The notes below the pieces were generated by a model. That model was not told the origin of the DNA and did not search any database. It was given only the letters and a program-made list of their open reading frames with translations. This document shows, in pieces, positions 43,651 to 54,947 of a DNA stretch of 64,000 nucleotides (position 1 is its first letter; every line of letters begins with the position of its first letter). Source of the stretch: Sorex araneus (taxonomy: Eukaryota; Chordata; Mammalia; Eulipotyphla; Soricidae). The stretch spans positions 189,834,095 through 189,898,094 of the forward strand of contig NC_073303.1 of assembly GCF_027595985.1 (NCBI RefSeq), given 5' to 3'. Both the position numbers and the translations under genes were made by a program.

Positions 43651-43668
43651 TAGAAAATTTCAACTTAG

Positions 43669-43840
43669 CGGGGCTGGAGTGATAGCACAGCGGGTAGAGC
43701 ATTTGCCTTGCACACGGCCGACCCAGGTTCAATTCCCAGCATCCCATATGGTCTCCTGAGCACCGCCAGGGGTAATTCCTGAGTGCAAAGCCAGGAGTAA
43801 CCCCTGTGTATCGCCAGGTGTGACCCAAAAAGAAAAAAAA
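43669..43840 (+). mobile_element. SINE1 with target-site duplication
   Basis: TTCAACTTAG lies at 43659-43668 and 43841-43850. Confidence 0.95.
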
Positions 43841-43850
43841 TTCAACTTAG

Positions 43851-44670
43851 GAAAACTAAGTTTAGGTGGTTGAAATTTTCTCTGTGCTCTGAAACATGTA
43901 AAATCTTATCCAGCGGATTATATTGGCAATTAATCATACTTTGGAAATTACTCCAAGACCTTCCAAATGGAGTGTTAGAAATGCTCAAAGTGAGACATCG
44001 CCTGCTGGTTGCCTCCAAGCCTTCCCTGCTGAAGGGAAGAGGAGGGGGAGGGGAAGAGCCTGCTGTTATTTTAACAGCCACATGGAACTCCCTGTTCTAA
44101 TTTGATTGGCAAATATATGCCACACAGGGGGAAAATAATTCATATGTAAATATATATTACGCAATATATTATCTATATTTTATTAAAATGTATGTATTAT
44201 TACTTAATATTATGATATTTTTACTTCCATTATATATGTTATATATATAATGGAAGTAAAGCTATTACACTAATGATCTGCCCAACAATTATTCCTAGAT
44301 GCAGAAAATCACACCATGGTATGGTACGTGCTGTGAGTAAGAAAGAGGGAATAAAAGAATTCCCTCCTTTAATGTTCTAAACACTTTCTATCTATTACAA
44401 ATGAAATCTTTACCACCACGGAATGAAGTACCATTAACATCTTGTTTTGCAAATGAGTATGCAGGGACCCAACCAAGGCAGAGTGTGGATTAAAATTGTA
44501 AATTCTTAAAGCAGATGAAAAACTGCCTTCTGTTAAAAAAAGAGACATTTTGCACTAAACTGTTTTAAAGCAGTGATCTGTGATCAAAGATATTGAATCC
44601 AATGTTATAAGAGTGAAAAATTTCTTAGACAAGATGAAGCAAATCTCCTTAGGCAATCATTAAAAATAAT
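43851..44670. other. AT-rich intergenic sequence
   Basis: 44140-44265 is nearly pure A+T and contains the inverted repeat ATGGAAGTAAA / TTTACTTCCAT around TATATATGTTATATATAT. No gene seen. Confidence 0.45.
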
Positions 44671-44686
44671 TATTTTAAGGATTTTT

Positions 44687-44853
44687 TTCTTTTTGGGTCA
44701 CACCTGGCGATGCACAGGGGTTACTCCTGGCTCAAGCACTCAGGAATTACTCCTGGTGGTGCTCGGGAGACCATATGGGATGCTGGGAATCGAACCCGGG
44801 TCGGCCGTGAGCAAGGCAAACGCCCTACCCGCTGTACTATTGCTCCAGCCACA
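44687..44853 (-). mobile_element. SINE1 with perfect target-site duplication
   Basis: TATTTTAAGGATTTTT lies at 44671-44686 and 44854-44869 (16 bp). Confidence 0.96.
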
Positions 44854-44869
44854 TATTTTAAGGATTTTT

Positions 44870-45365
44870 AAAGTGACATAAGAACACACATATTAAATCA
44901 GTGGAAGAGCAGGATATGAGGGTAAAAGAAAAAAATAGCAAATGTGAAACATGTATGGATTTAAAAACACTGAAAGTACTTCTCAAAGTATTATCCATAG
45001 TTCTGGATGGTGGAATTGAGTGATTCCCGTTCCTTCCTACACCCTGTGCTTTTGACCATCAGCAGGCGTGTTACATCGATGATCACAATGCCTCTGCATG
45101 CTATTAACATCAAAACAAGAATCTGACCTCAGAGACAAGGCCAAGGTTTAATCTATTGCTTTGTAGGGGAGTTACAGTGGTATTTTCCATCTGATTGAGA
45201 TTACTGACAGACACCGTGTGTAGAGGCAGAACCTACACCGAGACCTGGGCCCCACCAACATCCAGAGAAGTGGTTCTTTTGATCTCTTGGGATTTAACCC
45301 CGGAGAAGTGTTTATTCCGAACGTAGGGTTTCTAACGAGCATTAAAATAAGCTTGAAATGGACGC
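44870..45365. other. Non-repeat intergenic sequence
   Basis: Nothing recognised. Confidence 0.45.
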
Positions 45366-45540
45366 AGGGACTGGGGAGATAGTGCCGCAGGTAAGGCGCA
45401 CTTGCCTTGTACCCGGCGGACCAGGATTTGATTCCCGGCATTCCATATGGTCCCTGGAGTCTCCCAGGAGTGATCCTGGAGTGCAGAGCCGAGGGTAAGC
45501 CCTGAGATCCACTGAATGTGGCCCCAAAAACATGAAGAAA
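45366..45540 (+). mobile_element. SINE1, older
   Basis: CAGGGACTGGGGAGATAGTG to ACTGAATGTGGCCCCAAAAAC, with an A/TAAA-rich tail. Confidence 0.8.
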
Positions 45541-45576
45541 ATTAAAATTAAAAAAATAAAAAAAATAAAAAAAATA

Positions 45577-45745
45577 GGGGGTTGGAGCAGTGGCACAGCG
45601 GGTAGGGCGCTTGCCTTGCACGTGGCCGACTCGGGTTCGGTTCCCAGCATCCCATATGGTCTCCTGAGCACCACCAGGAGTAATTCCTGAGTGCAAAGTC
45701 GGGGGTAGCTCCTGTGCATCGCCGAGTGTGACTCAAGAAGCAAAA
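45577..45745 (+). mobile_element. SINE1
   Basis: GGGGGTTGGAGCAGTGGCAC to GAGTGTGACTCAAGAAGC, with tail (TAAA)n. Confidence 0.92.
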
Positions 45746-45874
45746 GTAGATAAATAAATAAATAAAAATAAGTGTTATGGGGTGTTGAAGCAAAATCATT
45801 AATAAAAAAAAATTAAAAATAGGAAAAAGAAGGAATACAAATGTTGCATTTTGGGGAGATAGGATGGGAGGAGG

Positions 45875-46187
45875 TGTGGTGAGCGGCCTTCAGCATATAG
45901 CTGGCGGCCAAACATTCACATAAACAGGTTGAGAAAGCCATTGTACAAGAACCCGAGACTGGGACATTTTTACAAGAGCAGGATGGTTAGCCAACAGGAA
46001 CAGATAGACCAGCCTTCTGGATATCTATTGTTATCTCCCCTAGTTGCCCCGGGTGCCATTAGTTACTTCCAGTTTTACCTTAAGGCCATGACTCAAGTAG
46101 ATTGAAGCCTAAGCATGCACAAGCGCTGTGGAGTTACAATAAAGTAGCTTTGGCTTTTGCTCACCTCTCTCTTTGTGTGTGTGTGTG

Positions 46188-46233
<46 letters not shown>

Positions 46234-46303
46234 TCCTCTTTCCCTTATCACTCTCGCACCCTCTCCTCGTGAACCCCGGTATCCGGTTCCGTGGGACAGG
46301 ACA
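45875..46303 (+). mobile_element. Solo LTR, ERVK-like
   Basis: The 429-bp element starts TGTGGTGAGCGGCC and ends GGGACAGGACA. It is bounded by the 6-bp repeat AGGAGG at 45869-45874 and 46304-46309. AATAAA at 46138-46143 is followed by GTAGCTTTGGCTTTTGC, typical of the R region. A (TG)n expansion lies in R/U5 at 46174-46232. No internal retroviral sequence remains. Confidence 0.85.
46174..46232 (+). repeat. (TG)n microsatellite within the LTR
   Basis: About 58 bp of TG with one GC interruption. Confidence 0.97.
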
Positions 46304-46309
46304 AGGAGG

Positions 46310-46744
46310 CAAGCCTTGTTAGATAACTTTGACCCCAGTCAATGAGAGGCTCTTGGAAAACTCTAGATCTGAACAGCCCTTGAAGGATGCAAGTAGGAAA
46401 AATAACATGAAAGGCAAGGCCTAAATTCCGGAGGATCTTTGAGATAACAGGAAACAAATAAAAAAGTGCACTGTGCTAGAACACGTGTTTCTTCATCCTG
46501 GATGCATACTTGGTCTGATTATCCTGCATACCCGGGGATCTTTGAAACCATCCTTGTGTGGGGATTTCTTTCCAACATTGGTGATATCAGCCTCTCGGAG
46601 GAGGAGAAAAATCACAGCCTCCAACAAACAGAACAAAACTAACCTCATTCTAACAGAGTACACATCACTGGCCTGCTGTGTCCACCACTGATGACCCTTC
46701 AGGAACAGAAACGGTGGGGGAGGTGTCTGGAAATTTTGGGAAAA
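46310..46744. other. Non-repeat intergenic sequence
   Basis: Nothing recognised. Confidence 0.4.
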
Positions 46745-46753
46745 GAAACAATC

Positions 46754-47057
46754 CTTGAGCCTCTCGGTATCTATATTGTAAACCATAATGCCCCAAAGTA
46801 GAGAGAGAATATGGGGGAAATTGAGGCATAGAGGCAGGGGTAGGGTTGGGATGGGACAGGGTCGGGGGAGGGAGGAAATTGAGGCATAGAGGCAGGGATA
46901 GGGTTGGGATGGGACGGGGTGGGGGGAGGGATACTGGAGACATTGGTGGTGGATAATGTGCACTGGTGGAAGGATGGGTGTTCCATCATTGTACGACTGA
47001 AACTCAAACATGAATGTTTTGTAACTGTATCTCATGGTGATTCAGTTAAACAAAACT
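46754..47057 (+). mobile_element. L1 3'UTR with internal tandem duplication
   Basis: Flanked by GAAACAATC at 46745-46753 and 47058-47066. The segment GAAATTGAGGCATAGAGGCA and the roughly 37 bp that follow it occur twice in tandem (about 46817-46873 and 46874-46930). Confidence 0.88.
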
Positions 47058-47066
47058 GAAACAATC

Positions 47067-48396
47067 TGAGGGTTGGGGAATGGGATACTTGGAGCAAAAC
47101 AACAATAAAACAATAAAAACAACAAAGCAACCTCAAAGAGACAGTGAAAGTCTATGCACAAAAATGATACACATAGGTGGAGACTCATAGCTTTTAGCTC
47201 TGGCTCCCCAGAGATGCCTTAAAGCTTGCAGGACCAGACATGCAGAAGCATTGCTTCTGGAGAACTAGATGTATGGGAAAGAATTCCTGGGAGAAGGCTG
47301 GGAAGTGAAAAGGACATAGATGAAAACGAGAGCTTTTATCAAAAATAGGAAGTAGAGACACCAACTCGTTCCTCTGTCTGCCGCAACAAAATCATCTAGG
47401 AAAGAAACTACAGGAGAAACACAGACAGAAGGAAGGGTTTAACTAGGTAACTTTTGTGGACGGGGCCAGGAACCCCTGCAATTCTTTCTGCAAAAAAGCC
47501 AGATGTCCTGACTCAGTTTCTCAGCTGGTGATATTTGGCCCCTCAAACCACCTAAATTGAGGAGCACTGTTAACAAAAGTGCCTGGTGCTAATGAAATAC
47601 TTTCCAACAGGCCAATGACACTAAATCAGAGCGACAAAAATGAAGGAGAGACATTACCAAAAAATCCAGGGCACAATGAAGTCAGTGTGGATGGAATTTA
47701 GGCAAGAGAGGAGTAAAAGAAAATCACAAAACCTCCTCAGTAATAAGAACAGATTACATGGCACCTGAAAGGGACCTGTTTCTTACAGAGTGTAATAAAG
47801 GGCCCTTAGTAAAAAGAAGGAAAATAGCCAAGACAATGAAAATGAGATTAAGAAAATTAAAAAAAAAAAAAGGAGAGAAGGAGGTTGATACAGAAATAAG
47901 GAGAAAGAGGAGAATAATTCCTAAATTGGTAACCCCGAATAAGAAAAAAAAAAGAATGGAACAGAATATTTCAAATTCAAATCCAAGAAAAAGTCGTCCG
48001 AGTAAAATAACTGGATAGACAAGTTGCAAGGGTCCCGCGGGTTCCTAAAAAAAATTGACCACAAATAATCAACTCAGCTTCTCTTGCTAAATTATTAGGC
48101 TTTAAAGAGGAAAACATTCACGGAGCCCCTGGAGGGAAAAAATGTCCCACAAAGAGAAACAGACTTGACTGATCTTAGATTTCTGCAAAATAACACAGAA
48201 AGCAAGAAGATAGCTGAGCAGCAATTCCAAGAAACTTAAGGAAAAATAAACTTCACTTCAACTTTCTAGTTCTTGTGAAAAAACCACATGTGAATCTGTG
48301 AGAATTTCCTGAGTACTGAAGGTCCGAGCTTCACCCAAACAAAGGCTGTCTCTGGGAACTGAGGACAAGCTTTTTACTTAAATTTCTCACAGAGTT
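47067..48396. other. Non-repeat intergenic sequence, A-rich
   Basis: About 1.3 kb, purine-rich on the plus strand from about 47580 to 48000. Open frames there follow from composition. No repeat recognised. Confidence 0.45.
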
Positions 48397-48409
48397 AAGA
48401 CTCAAACAA

Positions 48410-48582
48410 GGGGCTGGAGCGGTAGCATAGCGGGTAGGGCATTTGCCTTGCACGCGGCCAACCCGGGTTCGATTCCCAGCCTCCCATATGGTCCCCCCGA
48501 GCACCACCAGGAGTAATTCCTGAGTGCATGAGCCAGGAGTAACCCCTGTGCATTGCCGGGTGTGACCCAAAAAGGAAAAAAA
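48410..48582 (+). mobile_element. SINE1 with perfect target-site duplication
   Basis: AAGACTCAAACAA lies at 48397-48409 and 48583-48595. Confidence 0.96.
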
Positions 48583-48595
48583 AAGACTCAAACAA

Positions 48596-49059
48596 ATGCT
48601 GGAGCATGTATTAGAGAAAAATAGATTAATAGCAGTCATGGATAAAAGTAACACAAATGCAACTGAAAACAGGGAAAAGATGAGGGGGAAGAAATCGGGA
48701 CAAGACCATTGGCCAATGTCTAGGAGACAGTGTTGCTTAGAAATGACAGGTTGGGTTGGCGGATCACCCTTAAGGGGCAGGTCTGTGCCTAATACCGACG
48801 CCCTCAGACTGCAGAGTACCACAGGGTGTGCCCTGGGCCCAAAGGGCCCACACGGTACCACATCCTCTGAATCTCACCTTGAACCTCTGCCCAGGTTGCC
48901 TGAGAATTTCCAGGAGTGGATTCTGGGTCACCCAGTGAAACAGAAAAGGCAGATAATAAAAAAGACAAAAGGAAAAGGATTAAGAGCCCCAGGAAAAGTG
49001 GCATTACACAAGTAACCAAACGAATAAAAACATGAAGCTTCATAAAAATAACGTACACA
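48596..49059. other. Non-repeat intergenic sequence
   Basis: Nothing recognised. Open frames on both strands have no recognisable product. Confidence 0.4.
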
Positions 49060-49225
49060 GTGGGACAGGCGTGAGAGCACAAAGGATATAGCCTTTGCCT
49101 TGAATGCAGTGACCCGGGTTCGATGCCTGGCATTGAATGCCGGGTCCTCTGACCACTGCTAAGAATGATTCCTGAGTGCAGAGCCAGGAGTAAGCTCTGA
49201 GCAACACTCAGTATGACCCAAAATG
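49060..49225 (+). mobile_element. SINE1, diverged
   Basis: GTGGGACAGGCGTGAGAGCA to CACTCAGTATGACCCAAAATG. The B box GGTTCGATGCC is nearly intact. Confidence 0.75.
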
Positions 49226-49300
49226 AAAACCAACCCAAACCCACCTCTGCATTGTATAAAAGATACACTTACAATGCAGCAATTAGAAAACCTAAAACCA

Positions 49301-49470
49301 GGGGACAGTGATAGTACAGTGGCAAAAACGCTTGCCTTGCTTGTGATCAGCTGGGGTTTGATCTCAGCATCCCATATAGTTCCTTGGCACTGCCAGGAGT
49401 AATTCCTGAGTGCAAAGCCAGGAGTATCCCCTGAGCATCATGGGTTATGGCTAAAAACAAACAAACAAAT
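49301..49470 (+). mobile_element. SINE1, diverged
   Basis: GGGGACAGTGATAGTACAGT to CATGGGTTATGGCTAAAAAC, then a (CAAA)n/A-rich stretch to 49568. Confidence 0.8.
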
Positions 49471-49568
49471 AAAAAAACAACCAAAAACCAAACCAAAAAA
49501 AAAAAAAAAAAACCAACCCAAAATAAAACCTAAACCCCACAAAAAGAAAAAAACAAAAACCAAACCCA

Positions 49569-49748
49569 GGGGCTGGAGCTATAGCACAGCAGGTAGGGCG
49601 TTTGCCTTGCACACGGCTGACCCGGTTTCGATTCCCAGCATCCCATACGGTCCCCTGAGCACCGCCAGGAGTAATTCCTGAGTGCAGAGCCAGGAGTAAC
49701 CCCTGTGCATCGCTGGGTGTGACCCCCCCCCCCCCCCGCAAATAAAGC
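49569..49748 (+). mobile_element. SINE1 with target-site duplication and C-tract
   Basis: AAAAACCAAACCCA lies at 49555-49568 and 49749-49762. The usual GTGTGACCC is expanded to a run of about 16 C. Confidence 0.95.
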
Positions 49749-49762
49749 AAAAACCAAACCCA

Positions 49763-50588
49763 AAAGAGAAAGCTAAAATAAAGGGGTGGATAGACTTACC
49801 ATTAAATGCAAACAAGAAATAGAGGGACTGTAATCTTATCACCATAGTAGACTTCAAACCCAGAAGGTGCAAAGAGAAAATTCAGTTATAATAAAATGTT
49901 CCTTGCACATAAAAAAAGAATACCTGATTTTACTCATAAGATAAATGTAACTTAAAGCTATGTGGAGATGCCATTCCTTACCCAGTGGACTGGTTATGCC
50001 AAACTCCCCTAAGTCGCATTGATTTTTTTTTTCTCATTGATCTTTTGTCTGGACATTTAACTGTAGTTTTATTTGATAACACTTCAGTTTTTTTTTGCAA
50101 ATTATATTATTTCTCAGAACCATCTGGATACCTCTTTTTAATCTACCTTGAGAAATATTACATGGCATTATTCATCCACAATTCTACTCTATGCATAATA
50201 TTCATAGTTCTGTGTCATGTTTATTAAAATAGGTATTAACAGATTAAACAGCCATATATATCATACATATGTATTTATATGGATTCCTCAGAGTAACATC
50301 CCATGTGTTTGAGAAAGTTTGGTGTAATGGGTATGAATGTAGTTACATTAGTGCGACGTGCTTTTGGGTCAGGCAAAATGAAGCGTTAGCCTGTAGTTTA
50401 CGTATTTGTGCATCTTCATAGAGTAGGCCTATCTAAATGTCCTTAGCAGAGCAAGGGAGATGACTATTTTGTTCTTCACAGAATGGAACTACCAGATGAG
50501 TAGACATCAAATATGCTGGCACCACATTTGACACTATAAAATCATGGTCTTCCATGCTTTGCATTTTTAAAAGGTTCTGATCTAAAGA
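49763..50588. other. AT-rich intergenic sequence
   Basis: Nothing recognised. Confidence 0.45.
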
Positions 50589-50601
50589 TAAAATGTGCTG
50601 G

Positions 50602-51368
<767 letters not shown>

Positions 51369-51432
51369 AAAAATAGTGCTGGCTGAACCTCAAGTTCACC
51401 TGATACCAATGCACAGCAAAAACAGTGGATTC

Positions 51433-51509
51433 GGGGCCAGGAATGTAGTTGATGGCAGAGCACATGCATTGCCCATGAGACCCCGAGTTCAGCAGCAGCA
51501 CCACTAAAA
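51433..51509 (+). mobile_element. tRNA-Ala-like SINE head or tRNA pseudogene
   Basis: GGGGCCAGGAATGTAGTTGA, TGGCAGAGCACATGCATTGC, CATGAGACCCCGAGTTCAGC and AGCACCAC follow the layout of tRNA-Ala and of tRNA-Ala-derived ID-type SINEs. There is no A-tail or body, and the anticodon arm is imperfect. It is clearly different from SINE1 and SINE2. Confidence 0.5.
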
Positions 51510-51978
51510 CCGGAGTCAAGGTATTCTTCTACCTGGGGTGGCCAGGTACCCGCAATTAAGTCATAAACATCATGACATCAGTGACATCATTTTCCAAGAA
51601 CTCTATAGTTCTCAACTGGGGCTGTTTCTGCCCCTTCCCCAGGGACATTTATTTGGCAACACGTGGAGACATTTTTTGATGATCACAGTTGGGGCGTCTT
51701 CCTGGTATCATTTGTGGAGACCAAGAATGCCTTTAGTCAATTCCATCCCCGGCAAATGAGAAATCATTCCCTACAAAACAGCAAGAGTGCCAGAGTTCTG
51801 AAACTCTGGGGTGCAGGGAACGCCCATCAACTGGGCTCAAATTTTATTTCACTGAAATGGCTCATCGTTTCCTTAGGAATGTGATCGTCTGGTTGAATGC
51901 TCGTGTTTCCCTCCACCCTCACCCCACAACCCTCTGCTGAAATCCTCACGCCCCCCACCTTCCACCTGATCGCATGAA
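51510..51978. other. Non-repeat intergenic sequence
   Basis: Nothing recognised. Confidence 0.4.
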
Positions 51979-51987
51979 AAGGTGGGC

Positions 51988-52242
51988 AGTAGCACCGTAG
52001 CACTGTCGTCCTGTTGTTCATCGATTTGCTCGAGGCGGGCACCAGTAACGTCTCCATTGTGAGACTTGTTATTACTGTTTTTGGCATATCAAATACACCA
52101 TGGGTAGCTTGCCAGGATCTGCCGTGTGGGTGGGATACTCTCGGTAGCTTGCTGGGCTCTCCGAGAGGGACAGAGGAAACGACCCGGGGTCAGCCATGTG
52201 CAAGGTAAACACCCTACCCACTGTGCTATCGCTCCAACCCAG
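51988..52242 (-). mobile_element. SINE2 with target-site duplication
   Basis: AAGGTGGGC lies at 51979-51987 and 52243-52251. Complete head and body. Confidence 0.92.
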
Positions 52243-52251
52243 AAGGTGGGC

Positions 52252-52765
52252 GACTGGTGAAAAAAAAAAAACAAAAACAACCAAGACTGGAAGAGTCCTC
52301 CTGAATGGAACCACAAGTGACTCCGAGTGACTCTTGTCCCTTCCACTGCAGGGGGAGGAATGAGCAGGCAGCCGCCTGCATTCCAGCCCCGCATCCCAGA
52401 TGTTAGAACCTAGCACCTGATTCAGTTTCCACGAGCTGTTAAATAAACCCTTATTGTTTCTCAGCTAAACGGATAGACTGGGAAGATTTTGTTACAGCAG
52501 CTGGAGCAGACTAAGGCAGAGGTGAAGGGAAATAAGAGAAGTAACAAAGTACTCTGGGGTAGTCAAAGGGTGGGCTAGGTCTCTGGAGGATGGAACTTGC
52601 GTGGGAGATGCCTTCTGGCTCCCATTTCCTACCCAGACCTTTGGAACAGGATGGAGTCACAGCACTCAGCTCAGTAGATGACATTCACCCGTTTCTCACT
52701 CGGCCTATGAGAACGGCTCATCCAAAGGCTGTTTCCATGGAATCATTCCCACCAGCACCTCGGCG
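52252..52765. other. Immediate downstream flank of APP
   Basis: No repeat recognised between the SINE2 and the APP cleavage site. It may contain downstream poly(A) elements (G/T-rich on the minus strand). Confidence 0.4.
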
Positions 52766-52782
52766 GCTCTTCCAAGAATGTG

Positions 52783-52788
52783 TTTATT
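52783..52788 (-). promoter_or_regulatory. APP: APP distal poly(A) signal AATAAA
   Basis: On the minus strand AATAAA sits in CATGTAAATAAACACATTC, which matches the end of the human transcript as I remember it. Cleavage is expected near 52766-52770. This defines the 3' end of the gene in the window. Confidence 0.88.
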
Positions 52789-53044
52789 TACATGAAAACA
52801 CCAGTTCATACGAATGGAAGGCAAATCTTACGAAGGGTATGTCCAGCCGGCGCTGTCTCTTCCACTCCTTAATTTTATCTCTTCCCCTTTCAATATTTGC
52901 GACGCTAAGTCAAATGTTCGCCGCCAGTTAAAGGACGTTGAATCTGCCTCTTTGCCTCTGCTCTGTTTCCCAAACGCCTTGGACCATTTAACATCTAAGG
53001 TCACCCATTCAAAGAAAACTCTCGCCCAGGGTTATTTTCTTTAA

Positions 53045-53050
53045 TTTATT
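53045..53050 (-). promoter_or_regulatory. APP: APP proximal poly(A) signal AATAAA
   Basis: On the minus strand AATAAA sits in ACATAAATAAATTAAAG, about 885 nt after the stop codon. Human APP is known to use two poly(A) sites about 250 nt apart, and the longer 3'UTR is translated more efficiently. The 262-nt spacing to the distal signal agrees with that. Confidence 0.85.
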
Positions 53051-53165
53051 TATGTAATACAGTGTAGAAAGCTATCACGGTCATAAGCAATGATTCTGTA
53101 CAATCATCTTGCCAAATATTTTTTTTTGGGGGAGAATTCTTAGTAATTTGAGACCAGCAGAGCAA

Positions 53166-53186
53166 CCCCCCCCCCCCCCCCACCCC
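53166..53186 (-). promoter_or_regulatory. Expanded G-run, candidate RNA G-quadruplex in the APP 3'UTR
   Basis: The minus strand reads G4, T, then 16 consecutive G (plus strand C16-A-C4), directly before the TTGCTCTGCTGG block. The human counterpart is an interrupted G-rich element with several short G-runs, reported to fold as a 3'UTR G-quadruplex that lowers translation. Here the interruptions are mostly gone. The run length could be affected by sequencing error. Confidence 0.6.
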
Positions 53187-53672
53187 GACCAGTAAAAGTG
53201 CTAACAATGAACAGGGATTCTTTTCTTTATCAAAGATCCAAAGATACATGGACCAAAACAAACCAAAAATATTAGTTTCGATTCTCAATGCCTAATCTGT
53301 GCACATAGACAGGCACAAAGGAAATAAATGTGTATCCTTGTAATTTCTATATCACAAATAGAGCAGAAGCAGCCATCTGTACAGTAAAATGCAATCGGGG
53401 GAAAAAAAACCTCTTTAACTCATTTGGAATACTTAAAAATGTTTAGCTTTAAAATGCATAGTGATCAGGAAAAGAATACTTAGGCAAGAGAAGCAGCTAA
53501 ATTCCCACGTTCACATGAAGCGTTCCCCCATCGATTCTTAAAGCATATTTCAAGTAGGACTTAGTTGGTTCACAAACCACAAGAATAATATACAACCGGC
53601 TAAAGGGGGCTACGTGATAAATAATCAGGAGAGCATCTATTCATGCACTAGTTTGATACAGCTAAATTCTTT

Positions 53673-53679
53673 ACAGTAC
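53673..53679 (-). promoter_or_regulatory. Candidate miR-101 seed match in the APP 3'UTR
   Basis: The minus strand reads GTACTGT followed by A, an 8-mer match to the miR-101 seed. miR-101 is reported to repress human APP through 3'UTR sites. A second, weaker TACTGTA match lies at 53380-53386. Only the seed matches are seen here; function is inferred. Confidence 0.5.
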
Positions 53680-53934
53680 ACAAAAACCCATTAATAATGT
53701 AGTGTAGAGACCAAAATGTCAAGAGAGAGAGAGAGAGGATACATTACTGATTTGTAGATTAATTCGAGTTCAGGCATCTACTTGTGTTACAGCACAGCTG
53801 TCAAAAGGCGACCTAATGAGCAAATAAGGAAACAGAAGGGGTTGTTTCTTTCCCCCTTATTCGAGAAACGAACACCGATGGTTTGTGAAGCAATGGTTTT
53901 GCTGTCCAACTTCGGAGGCTGCTGTGGCGCTGGT

Positions 53935-54159
<225 letters not shown>

Positions 54160-54405
54160 TTACTACTCTGCCCTATGGGCTCAGCCTTGCAAATTCCCAT
54201 GCAAATTCCCAAACTTGGTCTTACACCCCACAGGGCAGTAACTGGATACACCCAGCGCCATAAATGCCAGCCAGCCTCCCTGTTTTCTGGATAAAGTACA
54301 AGTAGCCATGAGGCTAGACTTATTTTTTAACTTGAAAAAATCCCAGAGTACCAAAGCTGCAGGGCTATGTCTGTGATTATTTTATTTTATTATTTATTTA
54401 TTCAG

Positions 54406-54568
54406 TTTTTGCTTTTTGGGTCGCACAGGGGTGACTCCTGGCTTTGCCCTCAAGAATTACCCCTGGTGGAGCTCGGGGGACCATATGGGATGATGGGAAT
54501 CAAACCCGGGTCAAGCTGCGTTCAAGGCAAATGCCCTACCTACCCCCTGCACTATCGCTCCAGCCTCT
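54406..54568 (-). mobile_element. SINE1 in APP intron 17
   Basis: TTTTGGGTCGCACAGGGGTG to GCACTATCGCTCCAGCC. Lacks the CCCGGCGATG segment. Confidence 0.9.
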
Positions 54569-54698
54569 CTCCGTGTTTACTTTAATTTGTTCCCGTGCTT
54601 TCACGAGATTTAATATGTTGAGGAGAGAACCATGAATCTTTAAGGTGAAGGAAAGAACGATGCATATCCAAGGGGCTATTATTCGGTACAGAAAATTA

Positions 54699-54936
54699 TC
54701 ACTGTCATCCCTGTTGCTCATCGATTTGCTCGAGTGGGCACCAGTAACGTCTCCAACGTGAGACTTGTTGTTACTGTTTTTGGCATATCAAATATGCCAC
54801 GGGCAGCGTGCCAGGCTCTGCCTCGCGGGCGAGATACTCTCGGTAGCTTGCCAGGCTCTCTGAGAGGGGCGGAGGAATTGAACCTGGGTTGGCCACATGC
54901 AAGGCGAACGCCCTACCACTGTGCTATCGCTCCAGC
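54699..54936 (-). mobile_element. SINE2 in APP intron 17
   Basis: ACAGAAAATTA lies at 54688-54698 and 54937-54947. Complete. Confidence 0.93.
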
Positions 54937-54947
54937 ACAGAAAATTA

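Larger units (their letters stand above)
52766..53934 (-). other. APP: APP 3' untranslated region
   Basis: The sequence from the stop codon to about 17-20 bases past the distal AATAAA aligns by eye, block by block, to the human APP 3'UTR as I remember it. Recognisable blocks are the segment next to the stop (53840-53934), the GTACTGTAAAG block (about 53670), the GATCAGGAAAAG block (about 53465) and the FAST-evolving G-run near 53166-53186. The last block is the TTTTCATGTAAATAAA end. The exact cleavage base is inferred from signal position. No SINE or LTR interrupts it, in contrast with the flanks on both sides. Confidence 0.92.

Noticed and set aside
47754-48029. Possible exon in open frames of 86-91 aa
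   Set aside because: Lys/Arg-rich or Phe/Leu-rich by composition of an A-rich stretch, with no splice sites or homology recognised.
52590-52931. 113-codon plus-strand frame overlapping the APP 3' end
   Set aside because: It is antisense to the APP 3'UTR and aligns as UTR sequence. No evidence of coding.
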